DNA from: Astrocystis sublimbata
Taxonomy: Eukaryota; Ascomycota; Sordariomycetes; Xylariales; Xylariaceae
Direction: 5' to 3'
DNA: 64,000 nt
NCBI GenBank assembly: GCA_022453515.1
Contig: JAJNNY010000021.1
Span: 496,001 to 560,000, forward strand
Shown: positions 34,335-46,036 of the stretch, in pieces
Layout: every line of letters begins with the position of its first letter
How positions within the stretch are numbered: the first letter of the stretch is position 1
Position numbers and translations under genes: made by a program
The notes under the pieces: generated by a model
Database searches by the model: none
The model's input: only the letters and a program-made list of their open reading frames with translations
Told to the model about the DNA's origin: nothing

Positions 34335-35131
34335 GTTGAAATGGGAGACTAGGCTAAACCGGTATCTGTTGACCTTAACGAGAGAAAGAAAAGAAGACGC
34401 AGCCTCTGTGTGATGCGATTCGGTGTGTTTTGGCAACATTGCTGTGAGTAACTACTTGATATTCGATTTGCCTCTCATGTTCTTTCTTCACCAATCCATT
34501 GACGGCCGACCACCTTTGTTTGATTACCCCACGGATCCGAATGGGTACATTCCGCTAACGATCTACCAAAGTTGATAATACCTCGTTGCATGTGAATACG
34601 AAGTCTTTTCTGTTTCGAATATGTAAAAGTTCGCGAACATTATGAGTTCTTAAAATCATCCAAGAAGTTTTAATAGTCTGGTCCATAATTCCGTAGTGGT
34701 AAGTCATCGTAAATGTTAGTCGGACGGTTCATTTAGCTATAAGGTTACAAGTACAAGGTCAGTGCATGATTGTCATTCGGGTTTATTTGAACCTCACGTA
34801 ATTATGCAGAAGGAAACAACATGCATAAGGGGCTCCTGCTCAACACCCCGAGGAAGCCCCGAACGACCTTACGAAATGAACATCAATAGAAGGGGTCGTT
34901 CCCTACGTATCTGAGAGAAGGAAGAACATGGAAATTTTAGAGCCCTAGATAGTTAGTAGTAGAAACTGAAGCTATTCCCAGTTTTCAAACCCTAGCAAAG
35001 TAGCCCTTGTCACAATATTTGTTCCAGTTCAGAAATCGTCAACCCGTTGCCCCCAGCTATACACGTGGCCTCATGATCATCGTTCAGACATTACACATAC
35101 AAGCTTTGTTACCAGTAACAGAGCCCAAGAT
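34335..35131. other. Intergenic region, no gene seen
   Basis: AT-rich spacer between the broken dehydrogenase and the 3' end of the SNF2-RING gene. Confidence 0.45.
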
Positions 35132-38100
35132 TTACTCCTCAACCTCTGCAGCCTCTTCAAGATCTTCCACAGCACGACCGAACAAGCACTCCCAAAGGTC
35201 TCCCTTATCAACCGTCTCTCCTTCCTCGCCCTTGTCCATCAAGTTGCCCCATATGGACTGCTCCAACTCGCGGGAGTTGGCATCCTCCAGTGTTGCGAAT
35301 TGCACACCATTTTCTCTACCTTTCCCCTTACCATTGCTCCTGTCCTCTTGATCGTCCTCGGCAATATGCTCCAAGCGACGTCGCTCGGAGAGTGCATGGA
35401 TATTCTCGTCAACAGTGTTCTCAACAACATAGAGCCACACAGTGGTCTCGTGTTCTTGCCCAATTCTGTCTACTCGAGCAATGGCCTGGAGCTCCAACGC
35501 TGTGTTCAGAAGCGGCTCACAAAGGAAGACGTGATTGGCATTGACCAAATTAAGCCCGCTGGAATGAGCTTTGGCATCCATCAGCAAGCATTGCACGGTC
35601 GGATCGTCCTTAAATCTCTGAATCTCGAGTGCTCTGTTCCCCGTTGTTGTAAAAGAAGCAAACCCAATCCGGTGTTCCCTCAGTGCCTGGGCAAGAATTC
35701 TGAAGAATGTCCGAAATTGCGTAAAAATGATCGATTTCGCTCCAGGATCCTCTCCCTGCAGCCAAATGAGGTGCTTGACCAGCGTGTCAACCTTGGTGGA
35801 GTATGAGGGACCATTCAGCTTGGTGTCTTGAATGATAGATCGCCTCATGTCACTAGGGATGTCTGAATACACGCCCAATCCTTGTCTGGTGCCTATTCGT
35901 GAGCGTAGGCCCATGGGCTTTTGCTTTACTGCTGGCTGAGCTCCATTGCTAAAGTCCTTTAGCATAGTAGGGGTCTGAAAGTCTTTGCATATTGGGCATC
36001 TTTGTTTGGATCTTAGCCAAATAACAATACAAGCCTTGCAAAACTTGTGCCCACAAGTTGTGATTGACCCTATCCTGAAATCATTATCACAGCAGATGGC
36101 GCAAAGGTCATTGGAGCTGCCATCCTCCCTCATATGAATGACTATCACAAATTTAGCTGCTGCAGAAAAAGGGGGTTTGAGAACACTCACGGTGGCTGCG
36201 GTTGGAATTCCAGGTCTTTATTCCGCCAAGATGCTCTGCTTCCGTGTTATCGAGCGACTGCCAGCGCGAGTCAAAGTCGCCTTGTATATCCGCTGTGGCA
36301 ACGCTGTCAGATATGTCCTGAAGTTGCCGGTAAAATTCCACTCGGGCATTTATAGCTGAGGTGAAAAACTCCAAGTCTTTCTCGAGACTCATAGTTGCTT
36401 TCGTTTGCTTCGTAAGAATGTCTTGTGCCGCTCTAAGTTGAGTGTTGACGATCTGAAGCTCAGCTCTGGCCCGGTTGCTGCCTTCAGTGGCATTGTGACG
36501 GAGTTCCGTCGACAACTCTCTCAACTGTCCTATGATTCCACGTAGGGAAGTTCCTCGGGGCTGGGGCTTGACCTCCGCCCGTACTTCAAGCAATTCAAGC
36601 AACTTTTCTGGTGCGTGCCCTTCACCTTCTTTCGCCATACCTTCGGCAACATTCACTTCATAGCGAATACGTTCGTTGGGCAAACCGGTTAGCGCTTCCT
36701 GGCGGTCACCGATAAGAGCCCCCAAGGTCACTATAGGGGTCAGTCCAAACTGTTGCTATTGTACCATATCTTCTAAAGTCTCAAGACCCCATAGGTCCTA
36801 TTGTTGCCCAGGGAAAGTGTGGGATTCCAATGATGGACAGGAAGGGGGAAAAGGGTGAATATTACTCACAGGAATAGACCATCAGATGATCTTGCACCTT
36901 CGTAGAGTCCTCGTATTCCTCTCCAGTTATAGCCTGGTCATCCTCAGCATCGACGAGGGGCTTGAGTAGTAGCTGGATGACGTTTTCTCTCAGGTCATCG
37001 ATTGCATCAGCCTGCTCATTTAGAGATCCAGCGAGAATACCAAGGTGTTCCGCAGTGCGCCCAGTTTCTATGCCATGTATGTCTGACACTATGATGTCGG
37101 GAATTTCTATGAAAGACTGAGTGTCTGCACGTTCTTGGAGTTTCTTCATCAGCCTTGACGCCTTGGCCAGTGGTTCTTGTAAAAGCTCCCTTCGAATTTC
37201 CTTGGCCGACTCGTAGCCCTCAACTTCGCATTTCTCAAGACGCTTGAACTCATCTGAATCAGGCTCTGTAAGAGTATCATCGGATTTGACCTGAAAAATT
37301 CCGCTGGCTAGTAGAAAAGTGACTCTATGCTGTAGATCGAGAGCCGATCGTAAAATTCGCCGACAGTTTCTGACTTTAGCTGTCTCAAGCGCTTCTTCAT
37401 TGGCAGGTTCCTGATCATCTGCGTTTTCGGTGCTCTGATTCTGCTCATCCGTGGTGTCTGTATTCCTAGTCTGTTCTTGAGCGATCTTCAGTGCCTTTTG
37501 CAGATCTTCACGGGCATCCTGAACCTGTGGCTGTACCGTCTTCAACACCTCCTCCCATATCTGCACAGCCTCATTGACTCTTGGGGAATTCTCAAGTAGC
37601 TGACCTCGGCTTACCCTGCTTAGTAGGTAAGCTCGCTGGTGTTGCCTGATAGTGGTCTCTGCATTTTCTATCATTGTCTCGAGATGCTCGGCTAACGTTT
37701 TGTAGACCGAGAATCTGACACGCTCATTTGACCCTAGACTTGGATGAAGGACAGTCTGCCTGAGGTTTGCAAGTGCTTTCTTCATAGACTCTACCACGAA
37801 GGGATTGTCGGGTCTCCAGTTTGCTTGAAACGGGACGCCCTCCTCGTTTAGACCGGCCTTTGCGAGAAGAGCTCTCAGCTGTGACCGGTAATGGTGTTCT
37901 TCAATTGCTGTGAAAGGCAGTGTGACAAGGTAACGCTTCTGGGATGGTAGTTTCAACTCATCTCGAACAGCCCGTTTGCTATGCCGTATTGCAATCTTAC
38001 CAAATAACTCGCCGAAGAGGGCTTTGTGGTTCTCAATTAATGCTTTCCACACAAGTTGATAAGAGGCAAACGGTTCATGACGAAGGAACAACAACAAGCC

Positions 38101-39855
38101 CCAGAGATCACTGGGATCACCCTTTACTGGTGTACCTGTCACCGCCCAAGAATTTACTCGAGGGATAAGACAGGCGACCTTGGCCGCACTACTCACACCT
38201 GAATCGACCTGTTGAGCTTCGTCCAAACAGATGCGCCACCAATCAATTTTGACCAAGGGAGATGTCTGGCGCTCATGCCTCTTCTCGTGTCGCATTGAGC
38301 GGTCCGGAGGGATTTCGGCGTAGTGGAGTTCAGCCTGGAGAACACTGTATTGCCCAGAGTCAGTTATTGCTATTAAAAGAGAACAGATCCACAAGCCTTG
38401 GCGTTTCTGTCATAGAAAGACCGCTGCTCCAAAACTACGAATAAAGCCTTGGACAGTACTCACCTGTAAGTCGTGATGACAACATCGCAGTCCGCGAGCC
38501 TTGAAATAAATCGGCTCAATTGACTTTCCCCCTTTTGCTCAGTTTTCAAAGTGTTTTGATTGGTCCAGACCTTTATGCCGGGATACTTCACAACAAACAG
38601 GCTGGGGGCGTGTTTCTTAAACTCGGATATCCATTGATTCTGTAAAGTATCGGGGGCAACAATCAATGTTGCTCCTGTCGGATGTACCACCTTGTCGGTT
38701 TGTGTATCGACTTCGGTGGTAGAATATGTACCACGCCGGTGAGCTAGAATCAAGGAAATGACCTCGAGAGTTTTACCCAACCCCATTTCTTCCGCAAGAA
38801 TGCCACCACGCAGGCTATTCTCGGTCTCGCGGAAAGGAGCGACATCACGAGTTACAAGATGGTACAAATTGCTCGCGTAATACTCCTGGCCGTTGATGTC
38901 TTTGTGAATGCTGAAGGAGAATGGAAGGGCTGAGTGGGTTGATGGAGGATGTACCACAAGTTGTAAGTTGCCGTCGCGGTCGATGCCGCTATATTTGACT
39001 TGTTCCCTCATTAACAGCCACTGCACAGCTCTCTTCTGGAACGGGTACAGCGTAGCCTCTAGACCTGGGATCGAAACCGTGCTCAGGTCGTTGAAAGTTT
39101 CTCGCTCAGGTACAAATGCCACCCCATAGAATGCATTGGGCAAGATAGGGCTATTTTCTTCCGGGTGGGCGTGATGTGGTTGTCGGCTCTGAATCACATC
39201 CATTACGGGTCGACTCAGGCTCCTTTGCCTGGAATTGCGAAGTGTGTATGTCGCAGTATTGAAGTACACATCCAGAGTGAAGTGCATATGATGCATGGCA
39301 TCGGCCTCGTCAAGTGTGATTGTTGTCCGTACCGTCAACGCACCTTCTTGGGTGTTATCCTCCCGGCTGGACTCCAAGACTGCTAACGCTGCACAAGTAG
39401 CGTCTGGAAATGTCTGGTCTAGGTATAAAACACAATCCACAGCATCAAAGGGAGCAGTCGATTTCGCTGAGATGACCAATGCGCCCTTGTGGATTCCGTC
39501 ATCAAGACTGAATGTGAAATCTTGACCTGCATCATTGCACGATATTTGGCCAACCGACTCAAAACACTCGCCGGTCGGTCGGGAGATAGTGAAGCTTTCG
39601 CGTAGTATGGGGACCGAATTAGCCGAGTCAACATCATCCACCTTCCGCCGCTTCGGCGATCGCTCCTTGCTGCTCTGTGAATCAACGTGTCCATTTGATT
39701 GTTTGCGCAAGGCTACAAGTAGAGGAGCAGGGAAAGGGTCTAGAAAGAGTTAGTGAGTGAGCTTTGATTTGCAGTGATAGCAGAGACTGACCGTTGGAAA
39801 ACGACTTGAGCCACTCGACCGTTCTCCGGCGGGCTGCCCTCCTCGGCATTCCCAT
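35132..39855 (-). CDS. SHPRH/Irc20-type SNF2 helicase with RING finger (putative E3 ubiquitin ligase)
   Basis: Five exons (39855-39792, 39739-38464, 38344-36870, 36730-36191, 36141-35132) join in phase to 1454 residues. Order: a SNF2 N-terminal half with EEMGLGKTLE (Walker A, about 337-346) and WWRICLDEAQ (motif II, DEAQ as in SHPRH); TGTPVKGDPSDLWGLL; a long helical insert with coiled coil; a RING finger at about 1132-1170 (C-x2-C, CGHKFC, CPIC); then the helicase C half with SIIFTQF and ARVDRIGQ. A RING nested between the SNF2 halves is the hallmark of SHPRH and yeast Irc20, linked to PCNA ubiquitylation or recombination control. The fourth intron is only 49 bases; I chose the acceptor giving SHLIHMREDG. 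The N-terminus (GMPRRAARRRTVEWLKSF) is least certain. Confidence 0.9.
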
Positions 39856-40872
39856 AGTGGGAGGCCTGTTGGTTACGCAGCAGTTGTATGATACAATTGA
39901 GATGTATCTGCACTATTCGAGGGAAATTAGTATCGAAGAACAGACACTGGGGGGATGGGACAAAGTAGATGAAGAGAAATTTGAGAAGAATTGAAGACTA
40001 CTAGTGGTGGTAGTTGAGGAAGTAGTAGGGTAGGGTAGGTAAGGTATAAGTTGGGTGGTCAAGGCAAAGTTCAATGTAGACAAATGATAAGCCAGCTCCA
40101 GCTTACATGCGCGCCGAGCCACTTGGAATCGGACTAACCCCGGATAGTGGGTACGTGCTGCCGCATGTGCTGCATGGGTGTTCCTTTAGCACTTTGGATT
40201 GGTCATCCAGCCGTGCCAGCTCGCCAGGGCACACCAGAGTAGGATGGGGCAAAGGTACCTACCTACCTAGGTAGTTCACTGGGCAGTTAAGTTGTACCTC
40301 TCTCCCAGGTGATCATAGGACAGTGAAGAAAGTTACTATCGAGGGAGTAAATTAAACAAAGCTGTCGACCAGGAGTCTCTCGGATATCAAGATCAAGAAC
40401 GGGTCCAATTGATGGTAAGTCAGTTCTGAGTTGGAGAATCCTACAAGTGGTCTCCAGCTTTTATGCCAACTGCATCTTGACCTGACAAAGTACAAGTGAG
40501 GCTTCTGCCTCAGGCACACAGGTGAGGTAGACGCCAGGCTACATGTATGTAGGAGGTACCTAAGGTGCTAGGTACGCATCCAATGAGAGCTTCGGGTCTG
40601 ACCCCGCAGTGAAACATCTGGATCTCCCCACTGGGATCTCAATTAGGTATACCTGTCTAGGCACCTACCTAGGTAAACACCTGCCCTACAACCCCACATC
40701 GGAACTTTGAAATTCCATCCAGAAATGCAGCGCAGCTAGATTGAACTTTTTGGGAGGTTTGATCGATCACGACAGCAAGGCTTGGTGATAGCTCACTAAT
40801 CGTGTCAATGCCATAATGCGGAAGAACCACAGTAGCATATCTAGGAGGACATCATAATACAACAGCTTCACC
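39856..40872. promoter_or_regulatory. Divergent promoter region between the SNF2-RING gene and mS41
   Basis: About 1 kb. Carries several TACCTAGGTA-type motifs (40254-40274, 40661-40675) and related AGGTACCTA pieces near 40555. The plus-strand frame ending at 39994 overlaps the first SNF2 exon and is not accepted as a gene. Confidence 0.45.
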
Positions 40873-41698
40873 ATGGCAAGCTTAAGGGTGAGCCAATTGT
40901 CCCAAGGACCCAAATCTACTACTGTGTGCTAACCTCGATATTCCATCACAGCCTCTCCTACGGCCCCAGCACCTCCGAGGTGTCCTCAAATCCCCCGCCC
41001 TTCCCAGACCACACGCCATCCTGCAATCCCCTATAAGAAGCGCCACCGCCACCCGCGCTGCCTCAACAACGCATTCCGCCAAGCAGAAGACTATCCCCCA
41101 GGTCCCCACCCCCACACCCCTCGTCCCCGACGTCGAGACCTTCCTGAGCGTCATCGGCCGCGATCTCAAGCAACACGCGGCCAAGATCCCCGACTGGGAG
41201 TCCTTATTCACGCTCACGTCCGAACAACTGCGCGAGCTGGGCGTCGAGCCCCCTCGGGCGCGCAAATACCTGATCCGGTGGTGCCAGCGGTTCCGGGAAG
41301 GGCAGTACGGCATCGGAGGCGATCTGCAGCACGTCGACCAAGGCGTTGCCGAGTTGCGTGTCGTCGAGGAAAATCTCGTCCCTGGATCGGATGTCACCAG
41401 GATGCCTCGGAAATTCGTCGTCAACATCCCTGCCGGCCGCACCCTCAAGGAGTGCCAGCCGGACGAGCTGTCGCGGGTCCAGGGATACCATGTCCAGGGC
41501 GCGAAGAGCATCGTCGGCCCCTACGCGCTGCCGCTCAAAGATGACCAGGGCGGCGCTGCGCGCGTCACGGTGACGGATGGTATGTGGGAGGACAGAAGGG
41601 GCTACAAGATTGATGGCGGTGAGCGCAGGAGGACGGAAGTGAGGTACAAGCGACGAATCGCCGAGCGTAGGGAGGCGCGTGAGAGGGGTGAGATGTAA
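40873..41698 (+). CDS. FYV4: Mitochondrial small ribosomal subunit protein mS41 (Fyv4, IGR-motif)
   Basis: Two exons (40873-40887 and 40952-41698) give 253 residues; the first exon codes for only five residues (MASLR). The N-terminal 50 residues are basic and hydroxylated, a mitochondrial presequence. The core PDVETFLSVIGRDLKQHAAK, PDWESLFTLTSEQLRELGV and RARKYLIRWCQRFREG is the IGR/SAM-like domain that defines mS41, a component of the 37S mitochondrial ribosome. The C-terminal half (FVVNIPAGRTLKE, VQGYHVQGAKSIVGPYALP) is found in filamentous-fungal members. The intron holds a GCTAAC branch site. It points head-to-head with the SNF2-RING gene. Confidence 0.88.
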
Positions 41699-41979
41699 AT
41701 ACAATACCCTCTACCAAAACAAAGGAAGTGAACATGAGAGCATGTGGCACAAGCACGTTGCGATGTATGAAGTTGTTGTATTATAATATCAACCTCTGTA
41801 GACTATATTCCATACCGGCTTGCCTCGCTATGCTCGACTGTCACAGGTTTCGAGGACCGGGTTAAACTCCATGGATTCTTCGATCGAAGGTCGGCCTCGG
41901 AGACAAGTGAACCCCACCAACGCCGTGCCATATGCTATTTTGCTTTCATGTCATAAACGCATGGATCCATGCATGCCTT
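41699..41979. other. Short convergent spacer
   Basis: 281 bases with the 3' ends of mS41 and KIN28. Confidence 0.5.
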
Positions 41980-43287
41980 CTATTTGGCAGCGCCAAAATC
42001 TAACTTCCGCGCAACCTTGTTACTTCTATCCTCTTCCACGACGCCTGGCTGCCTCTTCAGATCGGCACCGAGCTTCTCTTGTCCTCCCGACTTCTTAGGC
42101 AAGTCCTGCTTCCTCGTCGGTCTCGGATCCTTGTGCCACCAGTCATGCTTCAGCATGTCTTTCGCTGTGATGCGCTTCTTAGGATCGAGACTAAGCGTCT
42201 TCATCAGGAGATCAACACCCTCGACACCCAACGTGCCGAATAGTGCCAGGTAATGATCCTTGCCCCGTAGTGGTACGACCTCCTCGTCGACCGTGTATTC
42301 GGGCAGTTTCGTCACGCCCGGCCAATTCTCCTCGGTGGGCGTCCCGACGGCCTGGCAGATGAGGTTGATCTGGTGTATTTCGGAGTCGCCGGCGATATAC
42401 GGCGTTCTGATCACTAGCTCGGCTAGCACGAGGCCGACGGACCAGATGTCCACTGCGCCGGAGTAGTGCTGCGCGCCGAAGAGGAGCTCGGGCGGCCGGT
42501 ACCAGCGCGTGATGACGTTGGAGGTCATGGGCCGGTAGGGATCGGAGAAGCTCCTCGCGAGACCGAAATCGGCCAGCTTGACCTCGCCATCGGCGGCGAT
42601 CAGCAGGTTGTTGGGCTTGATATCGCGATGCAAGACGAAGCTCTCGTGGCAGAACCAGACGGCGCGGGTCAGCATGCCCATCCAGGCCTTGATGTCGGCG
42701 GCACCGTAGCGTATGTTGTTGGTGTCGTGAATGAGCATCTCGAGATCGCCGAGCGGCAGGAACTCGAGGACGAGGTTGAGGTTCTGGTCTTTGGAGGAGA
42801 AGACGGAGTGCAGGGTGATGATGTTCGGGTGGGAGAGCTCTTGCAAGTGCTTGATCTCGCGGACGGCGTCGGGCGCCATGCCCTCGGTGTACTCCTTCTG
42901 GATCTTGATTTTTTTGATGGCTACCTGCTGGGTCGGATCGTCGCGCCGGGAACCGAGGTACACGTTCGCGTAAGTACCCTCGCCGAGCTTCTTGCCTAAT
43001 TGAAATCTTTAGCCATATGAGGGCAGAGTAAATAAAGATACCCGTCATGTTCACCAACCTTTCACATACTTCCGCCTTTCCTCGTCGTTTAGCTGCTCAG
43101 CAAGATCGGTAGACGTCGATTGCGCGACGGCAGCAGCCGCATTGGGTGCAACCAGCGTCGCCAGCGGAGTGCCATTTGATGAAGTCTGGGCAGAAGCAGC
43201 GTTCTTGAGTGGCGAGGAGACTGCTCTGGCAGTTTGAGCAGTTTGAAGTGCAGCTGCTGGGTGTACGATCAGCGGCGAGACCGCCAT
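41980..43287 (-). CDS. KIN28: TFIIH-associated cyclin-dependent kinase Kin28/CDK7
   Basis: Two exons (43287-43059 and 42995-41980) give 414 residues. The kinase phosphorylates the RNA polymerase II C-terminal repeat within TFIIH. Visible motifs: GEGTYANVY (81-89), AIKKIKI with Lys104, the PSTAIRE-like GMAPDAVREIKHLQEL, HRDIKPNN (199-206, with Ile in place of the usual Leu), ADFGLAR with Asp219, and the T-loop MTSNVITRWYRPPELL with Thr234. The 80-residue Ala/Ser-rich head before the kinase is longer than in yeast. The tail is basic. A GTG or TTG start further upstream would extend the frame, but the ATG at 43287 is the first methionine. Confidence 0.92.
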
Positions 43288-44293
43288 GTCTGCGGGATTG
43301 AAGAGCGCTCCGAGGCGCGATCCTAGCCCACTGGTGGTCGTGTTGGGTTCACCAGAACAGCTAAAAAGCTCCGAGGTCGCGTGCGATGCTGCGCCTGGAG
43401 TTTGGCGTCGCAAGGTGAACAGCGATGCTGGTGTAATGTGATTGGGCGAGAAACTAAATCAGCACCTCAGCACCTCAGCACCCTGACATGCTGATTGGAG
43501 GTGGGAATCGGGGTCCAAAGTCACGATGCAAGAGCCGACGACCCAAGCCAATCGATAAGCTAGTGAGGGTATCGGCGCTCCCCTCGCGTCTAGCCTAGTC
43601 GGGCTAGAGTCGTTGCTGGATTCCTGCTGCGCTAGGTACTTCTTCCTCACACGCTAATGCACTTGCCCCTTGCAAAGCACAAAATCTCACCTAGCGCCAA
43701 GTCTACTTATGTCACTCACCCGACGGCTCCGACAAGAATCCAGTGACGTCACAGCATCGACGCCCTACTGTTACCTAAAATCCGAGGTGGAAGCTTTTGC
43801 GGCTTTGCGCACGGTCTACGAGTAGTTAATACTCGTAGCTCTAGCAATAGCACACTAGTGCCTACAGCAGATAGAGATCCCATCTTAGTAAACATCTGCG
43901 TTGCAATTTGTGGCTTTGTTTGCTGCATGACGCCAGCGGGCTGGCAGGCCATCAGTCAACTTTGGGGGTGTCTGGGGCTGTGGGCAGTGAAGTCATACCT
44001 CTTACACGTCCGGAAGGGAGTCCACTTTAGGGCCATACAATATCCTGCCATCTTGTCTCAAGAATTTCCCCAACTTCCAATTCTTCTTGTTTGGCTACAA
44101 GCATTCTTTTCTCTGCATTCATTATAGGTGGTTTTTGTGTGTACGCACCCACCTCTTTGTGCATGCGCCCTTCGTTAAACGTTCCTCAAGATTTCCAAGT
44201 CACCGGGCCCCTCCACAACACCAACCACACGCACACGCATCGTCACTCTTGCGCCGTCACACATAAGCTAGAACCGTGGGACGATCAGGCACC
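43288..44293. promoter_or_regulatory. Divergent promoter region between KIN28 and the Frag1/DRAM gene
   Basis: About 1 kb between opposing start codons. No assigned factor sites; an ACACGCACACGCATCG stretch lies near 44226-44241. Confidence 0.4.
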
Positions 44294-45360
44294 ATGGCGT
44301 TCGTCTCATACTGGGTACGTCAAACGAATCGAATCGAAACCCTATCATGCACGCCAGGCATGTGGAAAACAGTGAATACTTCAGTTATGCTAACACACCG
44401 CAGGTATTCCCGATAATTTCGGGTCTCGTATGGCTCGGCACGCTCCTCGGCCTCTTCCTGCATTGGTATATCGACACCCATAAGAGGATATACCCGTCTA
44501 TGCAACCGGGCCAGACCATCGCCTTCATCTCAGATGTCGGCGCCTTCAAGCTCAAGCCGCTCTTTGTCACTGGTAGCGTCATTACCACCATCTTTCTCGA
44601 TGCGTCCTTCATCGCCGACAGACTCCTGCGCCACAACGGCCGCCTCCAGCCGAACACGTCTATGGTTGAGAAGATCATGAGCGGTGTCTCCATCCTCTTC
44701 GCCATCATCGGCACCATCGGTCTGACTTTCCTTTCTGGATTCGACACGAATGTCCACCCTAAGCAACACGACATTTTCCTTGTGCTCTTCATCGCGGGAT
44801 ATCTCGTTTCGGCTCTCGCGCTTTGTTGGGAATTCCAGCGTCTTGGAAAGAGTAAGAAACTCCGTCCACCTCTTACGCTTCTGTCGCCATGTCACGAACT
44901 CAACTGACCCGCCTCTTCACTAGAGTACCGCCAACATCGCAACCTCCGCATGTCCTTTTGGGTCAAAATCATCTTCGTCATCGTAGAGCTCGCGCTCGCC
45001 ATTGTGTTCGGTGTGACTCGTAAGACAAATCAGCTTAACATTGCGGCGATAGTGGAGTGGGTGATCGCCGTAGTCTTCTCCTTCTACATCTTTTCCTTTA
45101 TTATCGACCTGTGGCCCGCCGTCAAGACCCGACACGGCGGCCGCTACGACTTGCGCCCCATGAGCACGCGCGAGGTCGAGGAGGCTATCCGGAGGGGCTC
45201 CTACGCCGACGCCGCCGCCGCGGCCCTGCCGCGGAGCACCCAGGACAGCCAGCGAACACTCATGAACGCCGGTCCTCACCCTACCGTCATACCTACTGCT
45301 GCGAGCGCGGCGCCGCCGACTCGCAACAACAAGACTCGGCCAGTTGCCGACAACTTCTAG
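44294..45360 (+). CDS. Frag1/DRAM/Sfk1-family membrane protein
   Basis: Three exons (44294-44314, 44404-44851, 44924-45360) give 301 residues; exon 1 holds seven codons (MAFVSYW). At least five membrane helices are evident: IISGLVWLGTLLGLFLHW, a helix around LFVTGSVITTIFLDASFI, ILFAIIGTIGLTFLSGF, DIFLVLFIAGYLVSALALCW, and IIFVIVELALAIVFGV followed by VIAVVFSFYIFSFIIDL. This matches the Frag1/DRAM/Sfk1 family, which acts in plasma-membrane lipid organisation (Sfk1) or GPI-anchor remodelling (PGAP2/Cwh43). The TFLSGFDTNVHPKQHDIF loop is typical. The C-terminal 80 residues are cytosolic, Ala/Thr-rich and probably disordered. The exact subfamily is open. Confidence 0.85.
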
Positions 45361-46036
45361 GAGAAGTGTCAAGATTGGTTCCGAAATCCAGACGAGAAGG
45401 ATGCTGGCATAATGACTTGACGAGTATATTGTACCTGTAGTATATACTATGATACCTAAATCGAGGCCAAGGCTAGATTTGTGCATGGGGGGGCAGGGTA
45501 CATCACACGCATGTGTCCGGCGCTCGGCGTTAAGGGGGCGAACTGTACACTAATACTAGATAGAGTAAACATAATTTGATTATATGAGATGTTCCAGTCA
45601 ACATTTTTAAAGCTATTTTAGTGACTCTGTGTATTCTTCTGAGCGTTACATCCGCTATAATTAGTGGAAAGCTCTACAATTGCTTGCAACCGTGTGGATG
45701 AGTTAGCGCCAATAAGGTCGAGCGCATGTTAATGCAAAAGACTACATGTGTATTATCAACACAATCATCCTCCCCTTGTATTGAATTACATGGAAATCAC
45801 ACAATTAAAGTAGTGATGCAATTACAAACTCCTAGAAGAGCTCCCTAATATCCCCTGACCCACCGACCTTTGACCTCGTAACGCCAAGACACATTTATCC
45901 TACCCATACCAGTCGCTTTGCGACCATCCTGCAACGCCAACCATATTTGCAAATACAACCGTCATTTCATGACGCAGCGCGAAGTTTCCGAAATGAGGCA
46001 TTTCCACGGGTATCTGTACTAGGAAAGAGAAGAACA
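45361..46036. other. Convergent AT-rich intergenic region
   Basis: 3' ends of the Frag1/DRAM gene and EIS1. No gene seen. Confidence 0.45.
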
